From assembly GCF_001277235.1 (NCBI RefSeq), contig NZ_CP012266.1:496001-560000 (forward strand): a DNA stretch of 64,000 bases. The letters are read 5' to 3'. Numbering within the stretch: position 1 is the first letter of the stretch; every line of letters begins with the position of its first letter. The position numbers were made by a program, and so were the translations under genes. The stretch is from Cronobacter dublinensis subsp. dublinensis LMG 23823. GTDB taxonomy: Bacteria > Pseudomonadota > Gammaproteobacteria > Enterobacterales > Enterobacteriaceae. This document shows, in pieces, positions 1 through 8,682 of this stretch. The notes under the pieces are model-generated. The model was not told the DNA's origin and did not search any database. It saw nothing but the letters and a program-made list of their open reading frames with translations.

Positions 1-407
1 GCGACATCGAAATGACGCTGATAAAAGCGGATGGCGGCTTCATTAGTGGCGGACGCCTGCACCGACACATGGCGCTCCACGTGCGGGTAGCGCGTCGCGG
101 CGTACTCCAGCATCGCGATATCGGCGAGGATCAGCGCATCGGCGCCAAGCTGGGCGGCCATATCCACCGCACGCTCCCAGCGGTCATAGCCGTCCGGGTG
201 CGCGAAGGTATTGATAGCGATATGCAGTTTGCGGCCATGCTGATGCACATAGCTCACCGCATCCTGTAGTTTTTTCTCGGTAAAATTCAGGCCGGCGAAG
301 TGGCGGGCGTTGGTATCGTCTTTCAGACCGATATAGACCGCATCCGCGCCATTATCGATGGCCGCCTTCAGAGCCGGAAGGTTACCGGCGGGGCAAAGCA
401 ACTCCAT
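1..407 (-). CDS. ubiU: UbiU, U32-family protein of O2-independent ubiquinone synthesis (5' part only)
   Basis: The visible 135 codons begin MELLCPAGN and read through an intact U32 peptidase-family barrel start; the rest lies beyond base 1. By family knowledge UbiU pairs with UbiV as an iron-sulfur hydroxylase that makes ubiquinone without oxygen, and UbiT is its lipid-binding partner. The divergent neighbour here is ubiT, as in E. coli, which supports the call. The cysteines that bind the 4Fe-4S cluster would be downstream and cannot be checked. The ATG at 405-407 is the only start that gives the conserved N terminus. Confidence 0.93.
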   Translation of the reverse strand, partial: MELLCPAGNLPALKAAIDNGADAVYIGLKDDTNARHFAGLNFTEKKLQDAVSYVHQHGRKLHIAINTFAHPDGYDRWERAVDMAAQLGADALILADIAMLEYAATRYPHVERHVSVQASATNEAAIRFYQRHFDV

Positions 408-512
408 AGCGTGTCCTGAAAATAAGGCAGGCCGCGTCGGGCCTGCGCGCTGCGCAAAGGCAGCGAAATTGTTAACGAACGGCGATTTTAGTTAACCCGT
501 CCGCGACAATTT

Positions 513-526
513 TTGATTTAAGGCAG
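513..526. promoter_or_regulatory. Weak FNR-like half site between ubiU and ubiT
   Basis: One good TTGAT half with TTAA spacer and a poor second half (GGCAG) lies in the divergent promoter region. FNR control of ubiUV is known in E. coli; this particular site is a guess because only one half matches. Confidence 0.3.
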
Positions 527-653
527 CTAATGTCGTATTGATGGCATCTATAAAGGGGTACCCGCGAAGGCGCAAAGCTTGATTTGAGCCGCTATCTCAT
601 CTGGCTGATATGGCACAATAACGGCCACTGTGATTTGGCAAGGAGAAAAGCCC

Positions 654-1178
654 GTGTTGAAGAATCTGCGTTCCTGTCTGGTACATCTTGGCCCTTCGCT
701 TCTTAAAGCGCCGGTCGCGCTGACGCCGTTCGCGCTCAAGCGCCAGGCGCTGGAGCAACTGCTCGGCTGGCAATTCCGTCAGGCGCTGGCGGATGAAGAG
801 CTGGCATTTCTGGAAGGCCGCTGGCTCGGCATTGAGGTGCGCGACATCGGCCTGCGCTGGTTCACTTCGGTCGAAAACGACACGCTTATCGTGCGCGAAC
901 AGGCCGACGCTGACGTGATGTTCCGCGCCGACGCCGCCGACCTGCTGATGATCGCCGCGCGCAAGCAGGATCCCGACACGCTTTTCTTCCAGCGTCGCCT
1001 GGTGATTGAAGGTGATACTGAATTAGGGTTATATGTGAAGAATCTGATGGACGCCATTGAACTCGACGCGATGCCGAAACCGCTACGCGTGCTGCTGCTG
1101 CAACTGGCGGACTTCGTTGAAGCGGGGCTGAGCGTCTCGCCGCTAACCAAAGCAACTTCCATAGGTGAACCATGCTGA
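654..1178 (+). CDS. ubiT: UbiT, SCP2-domain accessory factor of anaerobic ubiquinone synthesis
   Basis: The 174-residue protein matches YhbT/UbiT: an SCP2 lipid-binding fold with the conserved stretch RKQDPDTLFFQRRLVIEGDT in the middle. It is thought to shuttle or present ubiquinone intermediates to the anaerobic hydroxylation machinery (UbiU-UbiV). I chose GTG at 654 because AAGGAG sits at 640-645, eight bases upstream, and because translation from there gives the E. coli-like N terminus; an in-frame ATG at 630 lies upstream of the ribosome binding site. The stop overlaps the start of yhbS by seven bases, so the two are probably translationally coupled. Confidence 0.92.
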   Translation: MLKNLRSCLVHLGPSLLKAPVALTPFALKRQALEQLLGWQFRQALADEELAFLEGRWLGIEVRDIGLRWFTSVENDTLIVREQADADVMFRADAADLLMIAARKQDPDTLFFQRRLVIEGDTELGLYVKNLMDAIELDAMPKPLRVLLLQLADFVEAGLSVSPLTKATSIGEPC

Positions 1179-1675
1179 TTCGTGTAGAAATCCCCATTGA
1201 TGCGCCTGGCATCGACGCTTTACTTCGCCGCGCGTTTGGTCGCGACAGCGAGGCGGAGTTGGTGCACGCGCTGCGTGAAGACGGGCAGCTGACCCTGGGG
1301 TTAGTCGCAACGGACGATGAAGGTCAGGTCGTCGGTTACGTCGCCTTCAGCCCCGTCACCGTGGCGGGCGAGGAGCGTCAATGGCTGGGCCTTGCGCCGC
1401 TGGCAGTCGATGACGGCTGGCGCGGGCAGGGGATTGGCCGGCAGTTAGTTTACGAAGGGCTCGATTCGCTGAATGAATTTGGCTACGCGGCGGTGGTCAC
1501 GCTGGGCTCGCCGGAGTTTTATAACCGTCTGGGCTTTGAGCCCGCCGCCCGCTACGATCTCCACTGCCGCTGGCCGGGTGCCGAAGCGGCGTTTCAGGTG
1601 CACCGTCTCGCCGATGACGCGCTCGACGGCGTGCATGGCCGCGTGGAGTACCACGATCACTTTAACCGCTTCTGA
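1172..1675 (+). CDS. yhbS: GNAT-family N-acetyltransferase YhbS
   Basis: A 167-residue single-domain GNAT protein. The acetyl-CoA pyrophosphate loop RGQGIG is at residues 84-89, and the C-terminal YNRLGFEP segment is typical of the fold. The acceptor substrate is not known from sequence. It overlaps the end of ubiT by seven bases and is probably co-transcribed with it, an arrangement also present in E. coli. Confidence 0.9.
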   Translation: MLIRVEIPIDAPGIDALLRRAFGRDSEAELVHALREDGQLTLGLVATDDEGQVVGYVAFSPVTVAGEERQWLGLAPLAVDDGWRGQGIGRQLVYEGLDSLNEFGYAAVVTLGSPEFYNRLGFEPAARYDLHCRWPGAEAAFQVHRLADDALDGVHGRVEYHDHFNRF

Positions 1676-1677
1676 TT

Positions 1678-1965
1678 TCAGGGCGTTTGCGGCGCGTCAG
1701 TCATCGTCTCAAACGCCAGCTCCCCCGCAACCAGTTGCTCTTTCTGCCGCTTCGTTAGTTGCTTAATGCGATACTCGGCGCGCAGCGCCGCAGAGCGATT
1801 GCCCGCAGGCGCGCTGAACACCAGCGTCAGCTCGCCTTTCCCGCGCAGCGCTTTAGCGCCTTTGCCGCGCTGATGCTGCGCGAAACGGCGCGCCACATCG
1901 GTAGTGATACCGGTATAGAGCCGGTTATCGGGGCTGCGGATCAGATAAAGAAACCATTCTTCCAT
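1678..1965 (-). CDS. yhbQ: GIY-YIG nuclease-family protein YhbQ
   Basis: A 95-residue protein of the UPF0213 family. The GIY-YIG fold is seen as LYLI at residues 7-10 and LYTGITTD at 16-23, followed by the conserved arginine in the next helix and AEYRIKQL later. Homologues are DNA-associated nucleases implicated in genome maintenance; the exact role is not shown here. It converges with yhbS, only two bases separating the stops. Confidence 0.9.
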   Translation of the reverse strand: MEEWFLYLIRSPDNRLYTGITTDVARRFAQHQRGKGAKALRGKGELTLVFSAPAGNRSAALRAEYRIKQLTKRQKEQLVAGELAFETMTDAPQTP

Positions 1966-2030
1966 AATGAATATCAGCGACAGTCACAACTGGGCGCACC
2001 TTATCACGATTATTCCCGACAGGAGAACTC

Positions 2031-2465
2031 ATGGACGCTCTCGACGCCATCAGCCAATGGCTCGCTAAACAACATGTCGTCACCTACTGCGTTGGCCGTG
2101 AAGACACGCTCTGGTGCGCTAACGCGTTTTACGTTTATGACCGCGAGCGGGTGGCGTTTTATCTGTTAAGCGACACCAAAAGCCGGCATGGCGAAATGGC
2201 CGGGCGGCTGGCGCGCGTGGCGGGCACGGTCAACGGGCAGACCAAAACCGTGGCGCGGATACGCGGCGTGCAGTTTGCGGGGGAATTACGGCTGGTGGAA
2301 GGACCGGAAAGCGAAGCCTTGCGCGAGCGCTACAACCGTCGCTTTCCGGTCGCCAGGGTGATGTCCTCCCCGCTGTGGGAGATCCGTCTTGATGAAATCA
2401 AGTTCACTGACAACACCCTGGGGTTTGGTAAAAAACTCGGCTGGTTACGCGCCGAGCAGGCGTAA
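2031..2465 (+). CDS. yhbP: UPF0306 protein YhbP, FMN-binding split-barrel fold
   Basis: The 144-residue protein matches YhbP (pyridoxamine-phosphate-oxidase-like split barrel, UPF0306). Its biochemical function is not established. AGGAGAACTC precedes the ATG. The 3' end overlaps the 3' end of convergent yhbO by 21 bases. Confidence 0.88.
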   Translation: MDALDAISQWLAKQHVVTYCVGREDTLWCANAFYVYDRERVAFYLLSDTKSRHGEMAGRLARVAGTVNGQTKTVARIRGVQFAGELRLVEGPESEALRERYNRRFPVARVMSSPLWEIRLDEIKFTDNTLGFGKKLGWLRAEQA

Positions 2466-2963
2466 CGCCTCGCGGTTAAACGCAGGCAGATCTTCCGGGG
2501 TGCGGCTGGTCACCAGTTGATCTTTGTCTATCACCACTTCCTGATCGAAGAATTCCGCCCCGGCGTTTTTCACATCGATAACGATAGGCTTCACGGCGGT
2601 GAGCTTACGCCCGCGGATCACATCTGCGCTAATCAGCAGTTGCGGGCCGTGGCAGATAGCAAAGACCGGTTTGCCGGTATTGACGAAATCGCGCGTGAAG
2701 GTGACGAAGCGATCGTCGCCGCGCAGGCTGTCAGGCGAATGGCCGCCAGGCAACAGCAGGGCGTCAAAATCCGCCGGGCTGACGTCATCGATAGATTTAT
2801 CGATTGTAACCGTTGCCTCGCCCTGTTTGCCGGTGACGGTTTTCCCCGCTTCTTTCTCAATGGTGATCACTTCATGCCCGGCTTTGCGGTACTCCGCGGC
2901 GGGGGATGTGAATTCCGAATCTTCGAATTCGTCAGTGATTAAGACTGCAATCTTCTTGCTCAT
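2445..2963 (-). CDS. yhbO: DJ-1/PfpI-family protein/nucleotide deglycase YhbO
   Basis: At 172 residues this is full length for YhbO. The nucleophile elbow AICHGPQLL places the reactive cysteine at residue 104 followed by histidine 105, and an upstream acidic residue in DEFEDSEF completes the usual DJ-1 site. Homologues repair methylglyoxal- and glyoxal-glycated proteins and nucleotides and protect against oxidative, heat and acid stress. It stands alone, with a good GGAGG-type site before the start. Confidence 0.92.
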   Translation of the reverse strand: MSKKIAVLITDEFEDSEFTSPAAEYRKAGHEVITIEKEAGKTVTGKQGEATVTIDKSIDDVSPADFDALLLPGGHSPDSLRGDDRFVTFTRDFVNTGKPVFAICHGPQLLISADVIRGRKLTAVKPIVIDVKNAGAEFFDQEVVIDKDQLVTSRTPEDLPAFNREALRLLGA

Positions 2964-3107
2964 TACGCCTCCCTTGGTGTCTTTACAGAACGGTGATGTG
3001 CAGTAATGGCTTTTGCCAGAAATGGTAAATACTTAAACCACACAGACTATTAAGCCTGGTCCAGGGCGCTGACATTGCAAGGCAGAAGATTCTGCAAAGG
3101 AGCGATC

Positions 3108-3758
3108 ATGAGTCGAGTACTGATAACCGGCGCCAGCGGGCTGGTGGGCAGCCATCTGCTGCGTATGCTGGTTGACGAGCCGCGCGTCTCGTCGATTATC
3201 GCGGCGACCCGCCGCCCGTTGCCGGTGACGCTGCGCAAAGTGGAAAACCCGCACGATCCGCAGCTCTCCGACGTGCTGACGCAGCTCGATACGCCGCTGG
3301 ATCTGGTCTTTTGCTGTCTGGGCACCACGCGTCGCGAAGCGGGCAGTAAAGAGGCGTTTATCCTCGCCGACTACACGCTGGTGGTCGACACCTCGCTTGC
3401 CGGGCTGCGGCTCGGCGCGAAGCATATGCTGGTGGTCAGCGCCGTCGGAGCGAATCCGAATTCGCCGTTTTTCTACAACCGGGTGAAAGGCGAAATGGAG
3501 GCGGCGCTGAAAGCGCAGGGCTGGCCGCGTCTTACCTTCGCGCATCCGTCGCTGCTTATCGGGGATCGCGAAAAGCGTCGCGCCGGGGAATCCTTTATGG
3601 CGCCGCTGTTTCGCCTGTTGCCCGGCAAATGGAAAGCTATCGAGGCGCAGACCGTGGCGCGGGCGCTGATGAATGTGGCGCTGTCGCCGGCAAAAGAAGA
3701 CGTCGCGGTGCTGGATTCCACACAATTGCGTGAAATAGCCGCACAAACGGCGCGTTGA
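3108..3758 (+). CDS. yraR: NAD(P)-binding short-chain dehydrogenase-like protein YraR
   Basis: A 216-residue Rossmann protein of the atypical SDR (HTATIP2-like) class. The dinucleotide loop GASGLVG is at residues 8-14 and a YxxxK pair is at Tyr123/Lys127. The substrate is unknown. ATG 3108 is chosen because AAGGAG lies at 3097-3102 and the N terminus then fits the family; a longer in-frame start upstream lacks a binding site. Confidence 0.9.
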   Translation: MSRVLITGASGLVGSHLLRMLVDEPRVSSIIAATRRPLPVTLRKVENPHDPQLSDVLTQLDTPLDLVFCCLGTTRREAGSKEAFILADYTLVVDTSLAGLRLGAKHMLVVSAVGANPNSPFFYNRVKGEMEAALKAQGWPRLTFAHPSLLIGDREKRRAGESFMAPLFRLLPGKWKAIEAQTVARALMNVALSPAKEDVAVLDSTQLREIAAQTAR

Positions 3759-3834
3759 ATGCCGTTTCAAAAAGCGTAACGCGGGCGTAGTATTGACCGG
3801 CAAAAATTTACCCCCTGTTTTCCAGAGGAATGTT

Positions 3835-4875
3835 ATGGCTGGTCAGTCTTCATCTCTGGCGCCGAAATCCCCCGCATGGTGGAAACCCGCGCTGTTCTTT
3901 CTCGTGCTGTTTATCGGCCTGTGGTATGTCAAATGGCAGCCCTATTACGGCAAAGCCTTTACCGCCGCGCAAACGCACAGCATCGGCAATTCGATTCTCG
4001 CTAACGCGCAGGATAACCCGCTGCGCGCAGCGCTGGATTACGCCGCCGTCTATTTTCTCGCGGTCTGGAAAGCCGCCGTGCTCGGCGTGCTGCTGGGCTC
4101 GCTCATTCAGGTGTTGATCCCGCGCGACTGGCTGCTGCGCACGCTGGGCCAGCCGCGCTTTCGCGGTACGCTGCTGGGCGCGCTGTTTTCGCTCCCCGGC
4201 ATGATGTGCACCTGCTGCGCGGCGCCGGTGGCGGCGGGTATGCGGCGTCAGTCGGTGTCGATGGGCGGCGCGCTGGCGTTCTGGCTCGGCAATCCGCTGC
4301 TGAACCCCGCGACGCTGGTGTTTATGGGCTTTGTACTGGGCTGGCAGTTCGCGCTTATCCGCGTGGCGGCGGGTCTGGTGATGGTGGTTGGTATCGCATC
4401 GCTGGTGCAGCGCTTTGTGGCCGACACGCCTGCGCCTGCGCTGCCTGAATCGGCGCTGCCTGCAGAAGCCCCGCAGGGCAGCTTTATGACGCGCTGGGGA
4501 CAGGCGCTCTGGGCGCTGTTCTGGAGCACTATCCCGGTCTATCTGCTGGCGGTACTGGCGCTGGGTGCCGCGCGCGTCTGGCTGTTCCCGCACGCTGACG
4601 GCGCGGTGGGCAATACGCTGTTCTGGGTGCTGGCGATGGCGGTGGCGGGTTGCCTGTTCGTTATCCCGACCGCGGCGGAAATTCCGATTGTACAGACCAT
4701 GATGCTGGCGGGGATGGGCCTCGCGCCGGGGCTGGCGCTGCTGGTGACGCTCCCTGCGGTGAGCCTGCCGTCTCTTATCATGTTGCGTAAAGCGTTTCCG
4801 GCCAAAGCGTTGTGGATGACCGGCGGTATGGTGATGCTTGCGGGCGCCGTGACGGGCGCGCTGGCGCTGATGTAG
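3835..4875 (+). CDS. yraQ: UPF0718-family inner-membrane permease YraQ
   Basis: A 346-residue polytopic membrane protein with about eight hydrophobic segments in two halves joined by an Ala/Pro-rich loop near residues 200-220. The family's cysteine cluster MCTCCAAP is present (Cys125, Cys127, Cys128), and the second half repeats a PTAAEIPI motif. The cargo is not established; the family is related to arsenite-type permeases. The start at 3835 follows AGAGGAATGTT; an upstream TTG in frame is less likely. Confidence 0.87.
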   Translation: MAGQSSSLAPKSPAWWKPALFFLVLFIGLWYVKWQPYYGKAFTAAQTHSIGNSILANAQDNPLRAALDYAAVYFLAVWKAAVLGVLLGSLIQVLIPRDWLLRTLGQPRFRGTLLGALFSLPGMMCTCCAAPVAAGMRRQSVSMGGALAFWLGNPLLNPATLVFMGFVLGWQFALIRVAAGLVMVVGIASLVQRFVADTPAPALPESALPAEAPQGSFMTRWGQALWALFWSTIPVYLLAVLALGAARVWLFPHADGAVGNTLFWVLAMAVAGCLFVIPTAAEIPIVQTMMLAGMGLAPGLALLVTLPAVSLPSLIMLRKAFPAKALWMTGGMVMLAGAVTGALALM

Positions 4876-4965
4876 TGGGTTATGGCGCGAGCCTGGTTTG
4901 TCGGCGGGCAAGCATCGCGCCCTCTGCCGCAAGACCGATTAAAACATCAATGGAAATGATGTGAA

Positions 4966-4987
4966 CCCTCTCCCCGGTGGGAGAGGG
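4966..4987. repeat. CCCTCTCCC hairpin between convergent yraQ and dolP
   Basis: A perfect 9-bp inverted repeat CCCTCTCCC/GGGAGAGGG with CGGT loop. This looks like the dispersed enterobacterial palindrome found at gene ends. A related but imperfect hairpin occurs at 55443-55470. Confidence 0.6.
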
Positions 4988-5000
4988 CTTAGGTGAAGGG

Positions 5001-5576
5001 TTACTTAATGTAGGTAAACGCGGTGGTGACGTGTTTCACGCCGCTTACGCGGCTCGCGGTATCCGCCGCTGCGCGGCCTTCGCGATCGGTCACCAGACCG
5101 AGCAGGAACACTTCGCCATTCTCGGTCGTCACTTTCACGTTAGACGATTTCACCTGATCGCTGCCGAGCAGCTGCGAGCGCACCTTGGTGGTTATCCAGG
5201 TATCCGATGACGCGGTGCCAAGCCCAATCGGCTGGCCGTTGCGGATTTCGTTAAACACTTCCGTCGCGCCTTCCACGCCCATCGCTATCTGCTTCGCGCG
5301 GGACGCCAGCTCCGGGTTCGGCGACTGGCCGGTCAGCAGCACTTTGCCCTGATAGGCGGTCACGTTGATACGCGCTTCTTTCTTCAGTTGCTCATCTTTG
5401 CCAAGCGCCGTATTCACGCGCAGCTCCAGCGTACCGTCATCAACCTGAGTACCCACACTGCGCGGGTCGGTCGCGGCTTTGGTGCCGACCGCCGCGGTTC
5501 CGACGACAGCCGCCGCGACGCAGCCCTGTAGCACAAGCGCGGTCATCACCACCGCGAGGGGTTTAATGGCCTTCAT
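5001..5576 (-). CDS. dolP: Outer-membrane BON-domain lipoprotein DolP
   Basis: A 191-residue lipoprotein precursor with lipobox LQGC and lipidated Cys19, followed by two BON domains (about residues 46-115 and 122-190). DolP binds anionic phospholipids, localises to the division site and supports outer-membrane integrity and the BAM complex. ATG 5576 is preferred over the GTG two codons upstream since AAGGAG is correctly spaced and homologues start MKA. It lies nine bases after diaA and belongs to the leftward lpoA-yraN-diaA-dolP block. Confidence 0.95.
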   Translation of the reverse strand: MKAIKPLAVVMTALVLQGCVAAAVVGTAAVGTKAATDPRSVGTQVDDGTLELRVNTALGKDEQLKKEARINVTAYQGKVLLTGQSPNPELASRAKQIAMGVEGATEVFNEIRNGQPIGLGTASSDTWITTKVRSQLLGSDQVKSSNVKVTTENGEVFLLGLVTDREGRAAADTASRVSGVKHVTTAFTYIK

Positions 5577-5585
5577 GAGCACTCC

Positions 5586-6176
5586 TTAATCATCCTGGTG
5601 TGGAAACAATGTGTTATCGATTAAATCGCACAGGCAGTTTACCGTCAGCATATGCATTTCCTGAATGCGCGCGCTGCGATGCGAAGGAATACGGATCTCC
5701 ACATCCTGCGGGCCCAGAAGCCCCGCCAGCTCGCCGCCGTCGTAACCCGTCAGCGCCACGATAGTCATATCGCGGGTGACCGCAGCCTCGACCGCTTTGA
5801 CGATATCCCGGCTGTTGCCGCGGGTGGAAATCGCCAGCAGCACATCACCGGCATGACCCAGCGCACGCACCTGTTTGGCATACACTTCGTCATGCAGCCT
5901 GTCGTTGCTTATCGCCGTTAAGACCACATTATCGGTATTAAGTGCAATGGCAGGTAAACTGGGCCGCTCGGTTTCAAAACGATTGATCATGCTGGCCGCG
6001 AAATGCTGCGCGTTGGCACCGGACGTGCCGTTACCGCAGCAGAGGATTTTGTTGCCGTTAAGGAGAGACTGAACCAGGGTCATGGCCGCACGAGAAATCG
6101 CATCCGGGAGTGCTTCCGCCGCCGCAATCTGGGTTTGAATGCTTTCCGTAAAGCAGACTTTGATTCTTTCTAGCAC
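5586..6176 (-). CDS. diaA: DnaA initiator-associating protein DiaA
   Basis: A 196-residue SIS-domain protein with the phosphosugar-type loop GNGTSGANAQHFAA starting near residue 48 and a second motif AISTRGNS. DiaA tetramers bind several DnaA molecules at oriC and promote timely initiation. Length and whole-protein similarity fit DiaA rather than its paralogue GmhA. It sits between yraN and dolP in the usual order. Confidence 0.95.
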   Translation of the reverse strand: MLERIKVCFTESIQTQIAAAEALPDAISRAAMTLVQSLLNGNKILCCGNGTSGANAQHFAASMINRFETERPSLPAIALNTDNVVLTAISNDRLHDEVYAKQVRALGHAGDVLLAISTRGNSRDIVKAVEAAVTRDMTIVALTGYDGGELAGLLGPQDVEIRIPSHRSARIQEMHMLTVNCLCDLIDNTLFPHQDD

Positions 6177-6202
6177 GATTATCCTTTGAGCGTTACGTCA
6201 GT

Positions 6203-6598
6203 TCAGGCGTGGAGCGAAAAGGCGTTCGCAATCCACTCGATTTCATTGCCGGTGAAGGCTAACACATCGAACCGGCAATCCACAGTATCAAAGCTCCCAT
6301 TGTGGCGCGCGAGCCACAACCGGGCGGCATGTAACAACTTTTGCTGTTTGCTGCGGGTAACGCTGGCGGCCGCGCCGCCATAGAGGCTGGCGCGCCGGTA
6401 GCGGACCTCGACGAAAACCGTCACGCCGCGGTCGTCCATGATGAGATCGATTTCGCCGCCGCGCTCATGGGCGTTGGCGGCGATAAAACGCAATCCCTTG
6501 CGCTCCAGAAAGGCGCGCGCCTGTGCTTCAAAGGCCGCGCCGGTCTGTCTGCGACTCAGTTGGCCGGAACCAACTGTCCCTGCTGGTATTTGAGCCAC
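6203..6598 (-). CDS. yraN: UPF0102 nuclease-like protein YraN
   Basis: A 131-residue protein of the Holliday-junction-resolvase-like fold. The PD-(D/E)xK-type residues are visible in GGEIDLIM (Glu/Asp) and FVEVRYR. Function is not proven. The start is GTG at 6596-6598 with AGGAAG five bases upstream. The gene overlaps the 3' end of lpoA by 43 bases in a different frame, so coupling with lpoA is likely. Confidence 0.9.
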   Translation of the reverse strand: MAQIPAGTVGSGQLSRRQTGAAFEAQARAFLERKGLRFIAANAHERGGEIDLIMDDRGVTVFVEVRYRRASLYGGAAASVTRSKQQKLLHAARLWLARHNGSFDTVDCRFDVLAFTGNEIEWIANAFSLHA

Positions 6599-8619
6599 GT
6601 TAACTTCCTGTTAATTACGCAGTCCTGTGTCGCGCTGAGCGCGCCGGTGTTGCCGCTAAGCTGGAAGCCGGGCACCTGACGCATCTGGGAGAAATGGTTC
6701 GCCAGCGACCAGGCATCCACGCCCATCGCATACAGGCGCGCCAGCGAATAGTCATTATTCACCGCCGAGAGCGCCTGCTGCATCAGCGCCGGGTTGCTGC
6801 CCGCGAGCATCGGGATATCGCTGAACTCCAGACCTTCCATCTCCAGACGGAAATCCGGGCCTGCGCCGCCCTGGGCGCTGCGGGAGCTGGCGTACAGCGA
6901 CGCGCCGCTGTGGCTGCCCGCACGCATGGCGATCATCGGCTTAATCAGCGCGATTTCCGATGGCGTGGCGACGATGTAGACCGCGTCTACGTTGCCGCTG
7001 CTGCCTGCGGTTATCTGGGCGTCGGTCGGCGGTGCCGGAATGGAGAGACCGCCTATCGTCACTGACTCCTGCTTCGGCAGGCTCGCGGCGACAGGCGTGC
7101 CGGTCAGCGCGATGCCGGTGCCACCGTTGATGTTCATTTTCAGCTCGTTAACGGAGCCAAATTTCTGCTGCAATACCGTACCGCCGCCAAGCTGCGCCCA
7201 GCGGTCGGCGAAGGCTTTGGTGACGCGCTCGCCAAGCGCGCTGTACGGCACCAGCAGCAGCGGCGCGCGTTTGCCTTCCTGCCAGATGTGGGCGGCGGCA
7301 TCAGCGGCTTCATCTTCCGGCGACAGCGCGAAATAACAGACGTTCGGGCGATTTTGTACGGTTTCCGGCTGGTTGAGCGCCAGCACGTTCAGCGGCGTGC
7401 CGCTCTTAAGCAGGCCGTCGACGTTCTCTTTCAGCAGCGGGCCGACAACCAGGCTTGCGCCGTCCTGCTGAGCCTGGGTAAGGATCTGCGTAATGGACTG
7501 CTCGCTGGTGTCATAGACCTTAATTTCTGCGGAAGGATTCGCAGGCGCGGCGGCGACAGGTTGCGCGTCGACGGGCGGCTGTTGCGGTTGCGCGGTTGGC
7601 TGGGCGTCAGGCTGCGCGGCCAGATCGTCAACCGGCGCGGCGGCTGGGCTTGCCACGCTATCGGCGGAAGCCGCCTGCGGCGTTTGCGGGCTATTCGCGT
7701 TCTGCGTGGCGTTATCTGCTGTCGCCTGGGCTGGCGCCTGAACGGCAACCGGGCTGGTGCCTGCATTTTTCGCGGCTTCGAACCCCTGCTGAATGGCGCG
7801 GCTAAACACGGCCGCCTGGCCGTTTAGCGGCAGCAGCAACGCGATTTTGCTGGCGGACGCAGGCTTGTAGTTTTGCAGGTTAGCAAGCTGGGTCGGCAGC
7901 ATTTTCGCGCCCGGATTTTGCGGGTAGCGGGTCTGCCAGTCTTTCACGCCCGCCTGGAGCATTTTCGGGTCGTTGCGGTTATCGAACCAGACGCGCTGAA
8001 GATCGATCCAGCCTTGCAGCGTATTTTCATCGGCGTTAATAACCAGCGCCTTCGCCTGATCCTGCGACATCTGCGACAGCGCCTGCCAAGTGGCGTCGAT
8101 GTTTTTCTGCTTTGCCGGACCCTGCAACAGCGGCTCCTGGGCTATCAGCGCGCGCAGCAGCTCCAGAGACGGGCGGCCCTGGCTGGCGTCGATTTTCGCC
8201 TGCCAGTAGCGGGCTTTCTGCTCGTCGTTGAGATCCGCCGGGTTGATTTTCTCAAGTAGCGCTACGGCACCCTGATAATCCTGCTGCGCCAGTTTGATCT
8301 GCGCGTCGAGCAGCGACGCTTCGCGACGCTGGGCGTCCGTCAGGTTTTGCGGCAGCTCGCCGTAGAGCGTGATGGCGCGCTCGCGTTTGCCTTCGCCAAG
8401 CAGTGCACGTATGGCGAGTAATTGCCAGTTGGTCTTGCTATCATCACTGCTTTGTTCCATCTGGTGCAGATAAAAGCCGGAATCCGCTTTGGCTTCGCCC
8501 TGCATATGCGCACTGCTCTGGTCATGCGTCTGCGTGCCGCAGCCTGCGAAAAACAAGGCTGCCAGCAGGACAGGCAGACAACGCGCGGCTTTAGAGCCGG
8601 AAAATTTAGAAGGTACCAT
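6556..8619 (-). CDS. lpoA: LpoA, outer-membrane lipoprotein activator of PBP1a
   Basis: A 687-residue lipoprotein: signal peptide with lipobox FAGC (Cys27), an alpha-helical TPR-like N domain up to about residue 250, and a periplasmic-binding-protein-like C domain that holds a disordered Ala/Pro/Gln-rich insert near residues 290-380. LpoA reaches through the peptidoglycan to stimulate penicillin-binding protein 1a. The start MVPSKFSG matches E. coli; the open frame continues far upstream antisense to rsmI, but this is not coding. First gene of the leftward block. Confidence 0.96.
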   Translation of the reverse strand: MVPSKFSGSKAARCLPVLLAALFFAGCGTQTHDQSSAHMQGEAKADSGFYLHQMEQSSDDSKTNWQLLAIRALLGEGKRERAITLYGELPQNLTDAQRREASLLDAQIKLAQQDYQGAVALLEKINPADLNDEQKARYWQAKIDASQGRPSLELLRALIAQEPLLQGPAKQKNIDATWQALSQMSQDQAKALVINADENTLQGWIDLQRVWFDNRNDPKMLQAGVKDWQTRYPQNPGAKMLPTQLANLQNYKPASASKIALLLPLNGQAAVFSRAIQQGFEAAKNAGTSPVAVQAPAQATADNATQNANSPQTPQAASADSVASPAAAPVDDLAAQPDAQPTAQPQQPPVDAQPVAAAPANPSAEIKVYDTSEQSITQILTQAQQDGASLVVGPLLKENVDGLLKSGTPLNVLALNQPETVQNRPNVCYFALSPEDEAADAAAHIWQEGKRAPLLLVPYSALGERVTKAFADRWAQLGGGTVLQQKFGSVNELKMNINGGTGIALTGTPVAASLPKQESVTIGGLSIPAPPTDAQITAGSSGNVDAVYIVATPSEIALIKPMIAMRAGSHSGASLYASSRSAQGGAGPDFRLEMEGLEFSDIPMLAGSNPALMQQALSAVNNDYSLARLYAMGVDAWSLANHFSQMRQVPGFQLSGNTGALSATQDCVINRKLTWLKYQQGQLVPAN

Positions 8620-8682
8620 GCTGTATCCAGTGGTTTTTTTCTGGTGAATGTTCAATTTTAAATCGGCAATACGGACGAAACA

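Noticed and set aside
630..653. A longer UbiT starting at ATG 630
   Set aside because: The AAGGAG at 640-645 lies inside that extension and points to GTG 654, which also gives the conserved N terminus.
3850..4932. A 360-codon antisense frame across yraQ
   Set aside because: Arg/Gln/His-rich composition is the usual shadow of a hydrophobic protein read backwards; no ribosome binding site; yraQ is clearly the real gene.
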